DNA of 64,000 nt from Azophilus sp965200465 (GTDB lineage Bacteria > Pseudomonadota > Gammaproteobacteria > Pseudomonadales > Azotimanducaceae): the NCBI GenBank assembly GCA_965200465.1, contig OZ241358.1:1178001-1242000 (forward strand), read 5' to 3'. Below, piece after piece: positions 1-7,201 of this stretch (within the stretch, counting starts at the first letter, position 1; the number at the start of each line of letters is the position of its first letter). The notes below the pieces were generated by a model, which worked only from the letters and a program-made list of their open reading frames with translations, made no database searches and was not told the DNA's origin. The position numbers were made by a program, and so were the translations under genes.

Positions 1-87
1 CTCGGCAACGCCGCCGGGGTGACTGGGGAGACGCTCATTGTCGACGGCGGCCACCACCTGCAGCAGATGCCCTTCGCCCGCCGCTAG
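1..87 (+). CDS. C-terminal end of a short-chain dehydrogenase/reductase (partial)
   Basis: Only the last 28 codons lie in the window; the gene starts upstream. The visible tail contains VTGETLIVDGGHHL, the usual C-terminal signature of classical SDR enzymes and enoyl-ACP-reductase relatives (a V-T-G-x-x-L-x-V-D-G-G strand and loop at the end of the Rossmann domain). The stop codon TAG is at 85-87 and overlaps the convergent phoU stop by 4 bases. The substrate cannot be told from this tail. Pteridine reductase-like (FolM) or 3-oxoacyl-ACP-reductase-like SDRs are both possible. Confidence 0.75.
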   Translation, partial: LGNAAGVTGETLIVDGGHHLQQMPFARR

Positions 88-773
88 CCCATGGATTTGC
101 GGCGCAGCTTTTGGTGGCGCACGTCCTCCCCCTCGACCAGATAGACGACGTGCTCGCCGATGTTCTTGGCGTGGTCGCCGATGCGCTCCAGGGAGCGGGC
201 CGCCCAAATGACGCTTAGCCGTTGCTCGATGTTGCGCGGGTGCTCCTGCATGGCCGCCAACTGATCCCGCAGGATGGAGTCGTAGCCGGCGTCCACGGCG
301 CTGTCGGCTTGCTTGATGGCCGCGGCCTGCTCGGCGTCTTGCCGCGCCAAGGCGTCCAAGGACGCCGCCGTCATCTTGATGACGCTGGCGGAGAGCCGCC
401 GGATGTCGCCGTACTGGTCCAGGGGCGGTTCGGCGCCGGCGAGCCCGGCCGCCATTTTGGCGATGCGTTCAGCCTCGTCGCCGATGCGCTCCAAGTCGGT
501 GCTGGCCTTCATCGCCGCCACCAGCGTGCGCAGGTCGCCGGCGGCCGGCTGGCGGCGGGCGATGATCTGTACGCATTGGTCGTCGATGTCCAGCTCCAAT
601 TGGTTGACGCGCAGGTCGGCCTTGCGCACCAAGTCCGCCACTTGCGCGTCATGGGCGACGAAGGCTTGGCAGGCGTTGCGCACCTGCTGCTCGACGATGC
701 CGCCCATTTCCATGAGCGCGTTGCGCACGCCGCGCAACTCGGCGTCGTAGGATTCGGAAATGTGTTCGCTCAA
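84..773 (-). CDS. phoU: Phosphate transport system regulatory protein PhoU
   Basis: The 229-residue protein has the length and two-repeat helical-bundle pattern of PhoU, with one three-helix PhoU domain in each half. The signature ERIGDEAERIAKM lies near residues 95-107 and its second-repeat counterpart ERIGDHAKNIGEHVVYL near 195-211; these acidic stretches bind metal in the family. PhoU acts in the cytoplasm as the negative modulator between the PstSCAB transporter and the PhoR kinase. The gene follows pstB after 21 bases on the same strand, the normal order at the end of a pst operon. Here pstB-phoU is separated from pstC-pstA by about 4 kb of unrelated DNA, so transcription from the phoB end may not reach it. 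Confidence 0.97.
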   Translation of the reverse strand: MSEHISESYDAELRGVRNALMEMGGIVEQQVRNACQAFVAHDAQVADLVRKADLRVNQLELDIDDQCVQIIARRQPAAGDLRTLVAAMKASTDLERIGDEAERIAKMAAGLAGAEPPLDQYGDIRRLSASVIKMTAASLDALARQDAEQAAAIKQADSAVDAGYDSILRDQLAAMQEHPRNIEQRLSVIWAARSLERIGDHAKNIGEHVVYLVEGEDVRHQKLRRKSMG

Positions 774-794
774 GGCCCGCTGCCTCTTAAGCCC

Positions 795-1610
795 TTAGCC
801 CCGGCGCCCGGTGATGTAGTCTTCCGTTAGCCGCTCCCGGGGGTTGGTGAACACCGCTTCCGCCGGGCCGTACTCCACGAGCCGGCCGGCGTTGAGAAAG
901 GCCGTGAAATCGGAGACCCGGGCCGCCTGCTGCATGTCGTGCGTCACAATGATGATCGTGTAGTCGGATTTTAGCTCATGGATGAGTTGCTCTATCTTGA
1001 GCGTGGAGATCGGGTCCAGCGCCGACGCCGGTTCGTCGAGCAGCAGAACCGCCGGCTTCACGGCGATGGCCCGGGCGATGACGAGCCGTTGCTGCTGCCC
1101 GCCGGACAAGTCCAGGGCCGGCGCCCGCAGGCGGTCGGCGACCTCATCCCAAAGGGCGGCGCTGCGCAGCGCCGCTTCAACCTCCAGGTCAAGGTCGGCG
1201 GCGCGGGCGGACGGCAACTGAATGCGCAGGCCGTAGGCCACGTTGTCGTAGATGGACTTCGGAAACGGGTTGGGGCGCTGAAACACCATGCCCACCTGCC
1301 GCCGCAGTTGCGCCGCATCGACCTCCGGGGCGAGGATGTTCCGCCCTTCGAGTTCGATCAGGCCGGCTGTGCTGGCGCTCTCGACCAGTTCGTTCATGCG
1401 GTTGAAGCTGCGCAGCAGGGTGGTCTTGCCGCAGCCTGAGGGACCTATGAACGCCGTGACCTGATGCCTGGGGATGTCCAGGCTGATGTCCGTCAGGGCT
1501 GGCTGGCCGGCGTAGGCGACGGTCAGCCTGCGCACTCTAAGGCAGACCTGCGCGGCGTCGGCAATCGGCGTTTGCGGCGGGGCTGGGGAAGGCTCGGACA
1601 AGATGGCCAA
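795..1610 (-). CDS. pstB: Phosphate ABC transporter ATP-binding protein PstB
   Basis: This 271-residue ATPase energises high-affinity phosphate import through PstC and PstA. It shows Walker A (GPSGCGKTTLLRSFNRMNEL, about residues 57-76, with the R-S-F-N-R-M-N continuation specific to PstB), the Q-loop in GMVFQRPNPFP, the ABC signature LSGGQQQRLVIARAIA, Walker B VLLLDEPASALDP and the H-loop THDMQQAARVSD. It sits directly upstream of phoU. The usual neighbour pstA is not adjacent: its stop is about 4.1 kb further along, beyond an IS30 fragment and a glycosyltransferase. PstB therefore needs its own promoter or readthrough from the intervening genes. Confidence 0.97.
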   Translation of the reverse strand: MAILSEPSPAPPQTPIADAAQVCLRVRRLTVAYAGQPALTDISLDIPRHQVTAFIGPSGCGKTTLLRSFNRMNELVESASTAGLIELEGRNILAPEVDAAQLRRQVGMVFQRPNPFPKSIYDNVAYGLRIQLPSARAADLDLEVEAALRSAALWDEVADRLRAPALDLSGGQQQRLVIARAIAVKPAVLLLDEPASALDPISTLKIEQLIHELKSDYTIIIVTHDMQQAARVSDFTAFLNAGRLVEYGPAEAVFTNPRERLTEDYITGRRG

Positions 1611-1662
1611 GGCGCTAAGGCCGAAACTGAAACGAAGCGGGTTTAGGCCCCTGCACCTCTCC

Positions 1663-2022
1663 CTAGTTAGCTGCTCTGAAGTTGACCTTGCTCAAGTCCT
1701 TGGCGATTGACGAACCCGCCGCCGTCGGCGCCGCTTGCCCGGTGAACCCCTCAATAATTACTTCGATGCGGGCCATGCGTTCACGCAAGCCGCCTATGTC
1801 CCGGTGGATGCCGGCAATGTCTTGATGGATGCCGGCAATGTCTTGATGGATGCCGACAATATCTCGGTGGATGCCGACGATGTCTTGATGGATGCCGACG
1901 ATGTCCCGATGGAGACCGACAATGTCCTGCTTGATGGACCACAGAAAGCCGAACAAACTAATGATGACCGCAACCACGCCGGCGGCGGCGGCCAGTGACT
2001 TGGCGTTCAGTGCGTTCCCCAT
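1663..2022 (-). CDS. Small membrane-anchored heptad-repeat (coiled-coil) protein
   Basis: Starting at the ATG at 2022, the protein has 119 residues. It has one hydrophobic segment (about residues 8-26, SLAAAAGVVAVIISLFGFLW) followed by about seven copies of a seven-residue unit of the form D-I-V-G-I-H-Q/R, then a charged tail ending in VNFRAAN. Isoleucines spaced 3 and 4 apart make a parallel coiled coil likely. The repeats are encoded by near-identical 21-bp DNA units. The same frame stays open upstream to 2166, but that part runs towards the neighbouring IS30 remnant and looks non-native. No family was recognised. A role as a small oligomerising membrane protein is only inference. Confidence 0.6.
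   Translation of the reverse strand: MGNALNAKSLAAAAGVVAVIISLFGFLWSIKQDIVGLHRDIVGIHQDIVGIHRDIVGIHQDIAGIHQDIAGIHRDIGGLRERMARIEVIIEGFTGQAAPTAAGSSIAKDLSKVNFRAAN
1804..1929. repeat. Six tandem 21-bp units encoding a heptad repeat
   Basis: On the plus strand, six consecutive 21-bp units of the type GTGGATGCCGGCAATGTCTTG differ from each other at only a few positions. They lie in the minus-strand coiled-coil gene and keep its reading frame, so gain or loss of a unit would change the coiled-coil length by exactly one heptad. Confidence 0.85.
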
Positions 2023-2164
2023 TTTGGCGGCCCTGTTTCCCCGTTTGTGATGGCGCCTCTTAGTAAACGCGAGCATAAGGCGTCCTGTCAAGCGGGTGAA
2101 CGGGATCGCCACCTTTCGGACTTTTTGAGAGGGGGCGCCCCATTCAAGCCCAAGAGCGCGGAGC

Positions 2165-2464
2165 ATGGGGAGGCGGAGGGCGCTGGACTGCGACTGCTAC
2201 TTCGCCAAGCCCCACTATTCCTGGGAAAAGGGCGTCGTGGAGAACGCCAACGGCCTGCTGCGGCAATGCTTCCCCAAGCGCCTGCGCTTGGATCGCTTGG
2301 ACGCCCAGGCGCTGCGGGACGCGGTGGCGGACTTGAACAACAGGCCGCGCAAGCGGCTGGGATGGGACTCGCCGATGCTGGCTTACCAGCGGGAGACGCG
2401 AAAGGGGATCCAGATGGGCCTGTGGTACGCTGGGGAAACGAAAAAAGGAAGGGTGTTGCGTTAG
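2165..2464 (+). mobile_element. IS30-family transposase, C-terminal fragment
   Basis: The 99-residue reading frame matches only the C-terminal part of an IS30-type DDE transposase. YFAKPHYSWEKGVVENANGL carries the catalytic glutamate region (the W-E-x-G-x-x-E-N-x-N-G-L motif), followed by LRQCFPK and LNNRPRKRLGWDSPMLAYQ, the conserved end of the family. The N-terminal helix-turn-helix region and the first two catalytic aspartates are missing, so it is a dead remnant. No terminal inverted repeats or target duplication could be identified. It lies in the block that separates pstA from pstB and is a plausible trace of the event that split the operon. Confidence 0.9.
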
Positions 2465-2520
2465 CGATTATTAAAATTCAGCACTTCTTGGCGCCAACAA
2501 TCAATTTTTGAGATAGGTTC

Positions 2521-4457
2521 ATGTGCAACGACGGGCTGCTGCCCCGGCTGAGGCGGGACCGCTTCACCCTACTACTGGGCGCCTGCGCGGTGACGGGCGC
2601 CCTCCTGGTCTTGGCGCGGGGGCTGAACTTCGGCGTGGCGCTGCACACCGCCGGCATCCACATCTCCGTGGCGAGAAGCCTGCTGGCGGGGGATGGATTC
2701 ATGCAGATCATCCATGGCCCCTTGGTCAACTGGCCGCCGCTGTATCCTCTGCTGCTCGCCGCCGCCACTTTCTTCACATTCGACCCGCATGCAGTGGCCG
2801 GGCCGGTCAACGCCGTCATCTTCGCCCTGACCGTGCTTCTTGTGGGGCTTTGGCTGCGGCAGCGGCTGGCGTCTCGTTTTTTGGCCTTGTGGGCCTGCCT
2901 CGCAACGATGCTTGCGTTTCCCTTGGTTCGGGAGGCGTCTTGGGCGTCGACGGAGCCGCTCTTCATCCTAATGTCGGTTCTGTCGCTGATGCACCTGGAT
3001 AAATTCATCAGGGAAGGGCGGGAACCGTCGCTGCTCTGGGCCGCGGCGTTCGCGGCCTTGGCTTGCCTAACCCGCTACATGGGCATCGCTTTGGCAGCTG
3101 CCTCCGTGCTGCTGTTGGCCTCACAGCCGGGGGGGGGGGGGGCTTGCGGAAAGCAAGGCGCATCGCCCTTTATTCGCTTATTGCCCTAGCCCCTGTTTGC
3201 CTATGGATGATGCGAAACTTCGTGCTTGTTGGACACATCACCGGAAAGCAGTTTAGCGCGACCTATTCGATTTCCCCGGCGGGATTTTTGCATGGCGTTC
3301 TCGACATCCTAGCCACATGGCTGCACCCCGAATGGGTTGCAAAGCAGGCTTCACTTGCAGGCGAAGCGTCACTGTTTGCCATTTACTTGGCACTGGCGCT
3401 AACGACGGCTTACCTCATCGCCCGCCCTCAACCCAACTGGCGTGGGTTCACCGTATTCGGCGCCTTTGCCTTAACCTACCTAGCCGCCCTCGCAGCGGCA
3501 ATAATCAGCCCCATCTGGGCCTTCGTCCAATCAAGATACCTAACGCCGGTCTATGTACCCTTGCTGTTAATGGCCACCTTTGCCGCGGACAACTTTCTAA
3601 GGCGCTCGCCGGCCACGGATGCAAGCGGCTTTAAGCGCACAGCAAGGTTCGGCTTGCTTGCCGCACTTTGCCTTTGGATCGGCTACAGCGCCGCGCTGCA
3701 GGCTGGGCAGATTCGCCAAGCGTTGGGCGACGGCTCCGCTCGCAGCCTAAGCAACTCCAAATGGGCCAACTCCAAGACCATTCAATACATCCAGGATGCG
3801 CCAGACGGCGCCATGCACAGCAACGCAGCGTTTCGATTGTACATTCACAGTGACCCAACAAAGACATACCACTACCTAAGGCCGCGGGAGGATGAGCTGC
3901 GCCGATTGATTGAGACCGCCGAGGACGGCGCATACATAGTTTGGTTCCACGACCGGCAGGTAGGCAAAAAGCTTCACTACAACGACTTCCATTTAAGATC
4001 CCTGCCGGACGCGGAGGTGGCGGCCGACTTTTTTGACGGGCTAGTGCTTCGCCTAAGGCCAAACAGGCGGTTCGACGAGGCGGCCTACCGCGCCAACAAG
4101 GTCAAATTGGCAAACCAGATCGTCAACGCCGCCGGCCCAGTGGCCATAGACGCCCGCTTCAATGTGCACATCGACCGGAATGTGCTCACTTACATAAAGG
4201 ATTCATGCACTGAGGCGGACACGGCGGAAAAGTTTTTCCTGCACATCAGGCCGCAGTCCGAGGACGACCTGCCTAGGCATCGCCGACGTTATGGGTTCGA
4301 CAATCTGGATTTTCAATTCAATCGGCGCGGCTTCAAGATCGCTGAAAAGTGCATAGCACAGATCCGCCTTCCCGAATACCCCATAGTGCGTATAACAACC
4401 GGGCAATTTGCATCCCGAAAGGGCAGAATCTGGGTGGGTGAAATTGCTTTCCACTAA
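2521..4457 (+). CDS. Polytopic membrane glycosyltransferase (PMT/ArnT-like), frameshifted at a G14 tract
   Basis: The first part (2521-3128, from ATG 2521) gives a signal-anchor and membrane helices with the early loop VARSLLAGDGFMQIIHG, typical of GT-C fold, lipid-linked-sugar-using enzymes of the dolichyl-phosphate-mannose/ArnT type. The second part (3143-4457, next frame) continues with IALYSLIALAPVCLWMMRNF, several more helices and a soluble C-terminal domain of about 240 residues. The frames join exactly at a run of 14 G (3129-3142). A tract of 15 or 12 G would give one protein of 645 or 644 residues. As read, translation stops at 3189. Codon use in the second half is more AT-rich than its neighbours, suggesting transfer. 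It may be phase-variable, broken, or a sequencing error. Confidence 0.75.
3129..3142 (+). repeat. Homopolymeric G14 tract inside the glycosyltransferase gene
   Basis: Fourteen consecutive G follow CACAGCC and precede CTTGCGG. The tract encodes a poly-glycine stretch and is the exact point where the open frame shifts. Runs of this length are prone to slipped-strand mispairing and are the usual switch in phase-variable surface-glycan genes. Confidence 0.9.
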
Positions 4458-4575
4458 GCGGACGGGAACGTTCGGCAATGCGCTGCAAGCAGAACCCCTA
4501 TTCGGTGCGCGTTGTGGGCTTGTTTCCGCCTTCGCTTAGGCCATCCTGCCGCCAAGCCGCCAGAATCGCACTGAC

Positions 4576-4635
4576 TTGCGACAAACTGCGCGCATTTGCG
4601 ACAAAACGCGCCGATTTGCGCCTTGGCGCGTCTGC
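4576..4635. repeat. Tandem 20-bp repeat (TTGCGACAAA units)
   Basis: Units begin at 4576, 4596 and 4616, a spacing of exactly 20 bp. The first two agree at 16 of 20 positions (TTGCGACAAACTGCGCGCAT and TTGCGACAAAACGCGCCGAT). The third keeps TTGCG at its start and a GCGCG core. Two helical turns between units fits binding sites on one face of the DNA, such as operators or iteron-like sites, but no protein is known to bind them. Confidence 0.55.
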
Positions 4636-4837
4636 GTAGCCTATTCGCCCCCAAGCCGCCGTGGGCTTCCTGCCGCCAAGCCGCAGCAATGCCTTGATTT
4701 TGCTGGCAATCTATCCTGCCAAGTAGTGGGCAGGATAATCGAAGCCGCCTAGAAGCGCCCCACAAGCCGCCTCTTCGACAGCGTGTTGGATTGGGGCTTG
4801 ACAACCCCGAAAATCGCCGCCTAGAATGCGCATCTAG

Positions 4838-4871
4838 GAATTCGCGGGGCCTAGTCTGCCTCCGCGAATTC
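4838..4871. promoter_or_regulatory. Perfect 10-bp inverted repeat upstream of the putative DNA-binding gene
   Basis: GAATTCGCGG (4838-4847) and CCGCGAATTC (4862-4871) are exact reverse complements separated by 14 bases. The element lies about 100 bp upstream of the ATG at 4971. With no T-run after it, an operator or attachment-type site is as likely as a terminator. Confidence 0.5.
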
Positions 4872-4970
4872 GGTGCGGCCTTACAGCAAGACCCCGCACA
4901 GACACAAGTTAGGCGCACTTGTTCCTGCCCGTTGCTTGCAACCGAACTTAACTGTCCATCGGAGCGAGCA

Positions 4971-5567
4971 ATGCGCCTTGGCAACTGCAATCCGAAAACC
5001 GAGCAATGCGCCAAAGCCGCGTTGGTCGCTTGGGTCAAGAATGAGGTCAGCAAAGGCAGAACGCCTTTCGCGCATATCGCCAACTCCGCGGTGGCGACGA
5101 AGCTGGGAGTAAGCGAGGGCACTGTTCGCAACGCCATTGACAACGCGAAATTGCTCAGGCAACGGGACGCCGACCAGCAGGAAAGGCAGCAGTGCCCATC
5201 CGTGCATAACGCCAAGGTGCTGGAGGCGATATTCCATAGAGTAAGCATGGCTGACTACTTTGGCGACGACCGGCTAATGTTCAATAGGCTTCCAGGATTG
5301 AAGGAGTCCCTCACCAGCACATCAATGGAGAGGGAGGTTGCCCTTCGCCTCGGAACTCCGGACTTCTACGTTGCACGGAAATACTTTGTGGATGAATCCG
5401 GAGACTTTTTCTCCCGAAAGGACGATGCTCGCTACCGACATGTGAGATCTCCTGCAAGAACTGGCGAAGTTCAAAGGAGTGCATTGTTGTCGAACGAGGA
5501 CGCTCACACGAAGCAAAATGAGGAGATTCCTTTTGGTGACAAGCACCGAAGTTCACAAGTGCATTGA
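4971..5567 (+). CDS. Hypothetical protein with a possible helix-turn-helix segment
   Basis: The start is set by GGAG at 4961-4964, six bases before the ATG at 4971, giving 198 residues. Residues about 35-60 (HIANSAVATKLGVSEGTVRN) have the spacing of a helix-turn-helix, with Ala and Gly at the turn and Ser-Glu-Gly-Thr-Val at the recognition helix, so a DNA-binding role is plausible. The rest resembles no family I recognise, and the last 30 residues are low in hydrophobic content. A second frame beginning at ATG 5518 (to 5742) overlaps the end and could be the true continuation after a frameshift. The gene is convergent with pstA, and its base composition is less GC-rich than the pst genes. Confidence 0.45.
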   Translation: MRLGNCNPKTEQCAKAALVAWVKNEVSKGRTPFAHIANSAVATKLGVSEGTVRNAIDNAKLLRQRDADQQERQQCPSVHNAKVLEAIFHRVSMADYFGDDRLMFNRLPGLKESLTSTSMEREVALRLGTPDFYVARKYFVDESGDFFSRKDDARYRHVRSPARTGEVQRSALLSNEDAHTKQNEEIPFGDKHRSSQVH

Positions 5568-5686
5568 GCGATGTCGCAAGCACTCAGAAGAAAAATGCCG
5601 TGCGTTGCGGAAGGAGCTCGGAGAGATGTTTCCCGTCAATGGCAACGACACGGTGCTTTACAGCGCAACTCTCTCTGGATGCGTGG

Positions 5687-7201
5687 CTAGGATAGCTGGC
5701 GGAACTTCCAAGCCAAGCGGTTGCGCAGCAGGATGGCGGTGAGGTTGAGCGTTATGATGACCGTGACCAGCAGCAGCGCAGTGGCGTACACCAAGGGGCG
5801 GGCAGCCTCCAGGTCGGGGCTTTGGAAGCCTAGGTCGAAGATGTGGAACCCCAAGTGCATGAACTTCCGCTCCAGGTGCAGGTAGGGGAACTCCCCGTCA
5901 ATGGGCAGGTTGGGCGCCAGCTTGACGACGCCCACCAGCATGAGCGGCGCCACTTCCCCGGCGGCGCGGGCCACCGCCAGAATCAGCCCAGTGAGCACCG
6001 AGGGGCTTGCCGCCGGCAGTATCAGGCGAAACAGGGTCTCGGCTTGGGTGGCGCCCAGCGCCAGCGACCCCTCCCGCAGGGACTTGGGTATGCGGGAAAG
6101 CCCCTCTTCGGTGGCAACCACCACCACCGGCAAGGTCAGCAGGGCCAGGGTCAGGGAAGCCCAGAGCAGCCCCGGAGCGCCGAAGCTGGGGGCCGGCAGG
6201 TTGTGGGCGAAGAACGCTTGGTCCATGGCGTCCCCCAGAAAATACACGAAGAAGCCCAACCCGAACACGCCGTAGATGATCGAAGGCACCCCCGCCAGGT
6301 TGTTTACGGCTATGCGCGCCAAGCGGACGACGACGCCCGGGCGCGCGTACTCGTGCAGATGGACGGCGGCGACGACGCCCAGCGGCGTCACCAGAATCGA
6401 CATCAGCAGAACCATCATCACCGTGCCCAAGATGGCCGGAAAGACGCCGCCTTCGGCGTTGGCCTCCCTAGGCGGCTGGCTGAGAAACAGCCATAGGGTT
6501 TGTGCATAGTGGCCGAGCTTCTCGGCTAAGTTCATGCGGTTTGGCCGCCACGCCCGCAGCACGTCGCCGAACGGGACTTCCGTGCGCCGTCCGTCCGCCA
6601 AGCGGAACGTGAATGAGTTGTCGTCAAGGGCGGCCTGCAGCCGCCGCAGCCGTTGCTCATCGTCGGCGGTCAGAGTTTCGTCCTGCAAGTCCCCGATGGC
6701 CTTGCGGAGGCGGCGGGCCGCCTCGAGCCCTTGCTCGAACGCCCGCCACAGCCGCTCGCCGCCTGCATGGGCGTCGCCGTTCACCGCCACGACCTCGCCG
6801 TGCGCGTTGCCCCACTCCAAACGCTCCAAGACCGCGGCCTCGGGCGGCGCGGCAACCGATTCAAGGCGGTGTTCGTAGATGTGCGCGAAATCCGGGGGGT
6901 CAAGGCGGCGGTTGCCGGTTTTGATGACCAAGCGCCGCAAAGGGTCTGCGCCGCTGGGGGTGCGGCCGACGCCGGACTCCAGATGCTGGCGGCGGGGCAC
7001 CGCCACGACCTCGACCAGTTCGCCGAGAACCCGCCGCTTCGCTCCCGTGCCGTCCTGATAGACGTAGAGGCTTAGGTCAGCCGGCCAAAAGTGCCCTAGG
7101 CCGCGCACCGCAATCAACAGCAGCAGGCCGGTCAGGGTGCATAGGCACAGGCCCACCGCGGCGGCGTTCAGCCAGACCCAGGCTTGTCCGTTCCGCAGCA
7201 T
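5687..7201 (-). CDS. pstA: Phosphate ABC transporter permease PstA (long form)
   Basis: Starting at the ATG that overlaps the pstC stop (ATGA at 7201), the protein has 504 residues. An N-terminal membrane segment (NAAAVGLCLCTLTGLLLLIA) is followed by a periplasmic insert of about 200 residues, then the permease domain with five or six helices. The EAA loop reads EGSLALGATQAETLFRLILP, and the helix before it NLAGVPSIIYGVFGLGFFVY is typical of PstA. Long PstA proteins with this insert are common in gammaproteobacteria. The gene is translationally coupled to pstC. Its expected partner pstB does not follow; unrelated genes do. Confidence 0.95.
   Translation of the reverse strand: MLRNGQAWVWLNAAAVGLCLCTLTGLLLLIAVRGLGHFWPADLSLYVYQDGTGAKRRVLGELVEVVAVPRRQHLESGVGRTPSGADPLRRLVIKTGNRRLDPPDFAHIYEHRLESVAAPPEAAVLERLEWGNAHGEVVAVNGDAHAGGERLWRAFEQGLEAARRLRKAIGDLQDETLTADDEQRLRRLQAALDDNSFTFRLADGRRTEVPFGDVLRAWRPNRMNLAEKLGHYAQTLWLFLSQPPREANAEGGVFPAILGTVMMVLLMSILVTPLGVVAAVHLHEYARPGVVVRLARIAVNNLAGVPSIIYGVFGLGFFVYFLGDAMDQAFFAHNLPAPSFGAPGLLWASLTLALLTLPVVVVATEEGLSRIPKSLREGSLALGATQAETLFRLILPAASPSVLTGLILAVARAAGEVAPLMLVGVVKLAPNLPIDGEFPYLHLERKFMHLGFHIFDLGFQSPDLEAARPLVYATALLLVTVIITLNLTAILLRNRLAWKFRQLS

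Larger units (their letters stand above)
4458..4970. other. Repeat-rich non-coding stretch of 513 bp
   Basis: No convincing gene was found here on either strand. Short repeats are unusually dense: tandem 20-bp TTGCGACAAA units at 4576-4635, a 17-bp direct repeat at 4544-4560 and 4668-4684 with a related CCCCAAGCCGCC copy between them, and a perfect 10-bp inverted repeat at 4838-4871. A long minus-strand frame through here (4454-5248) has no recognisable protein features and is antisense to the next gene. Confidence 0.6.

Noticed and set aside
4454..5248. 264-residue minus-strand frame over the repeat-rich region
   Set aside because: It is Cys/Arg/Ser rich without motif or ribosome site and is antisense to the gene at 4971, which has a well-placed GGAG.
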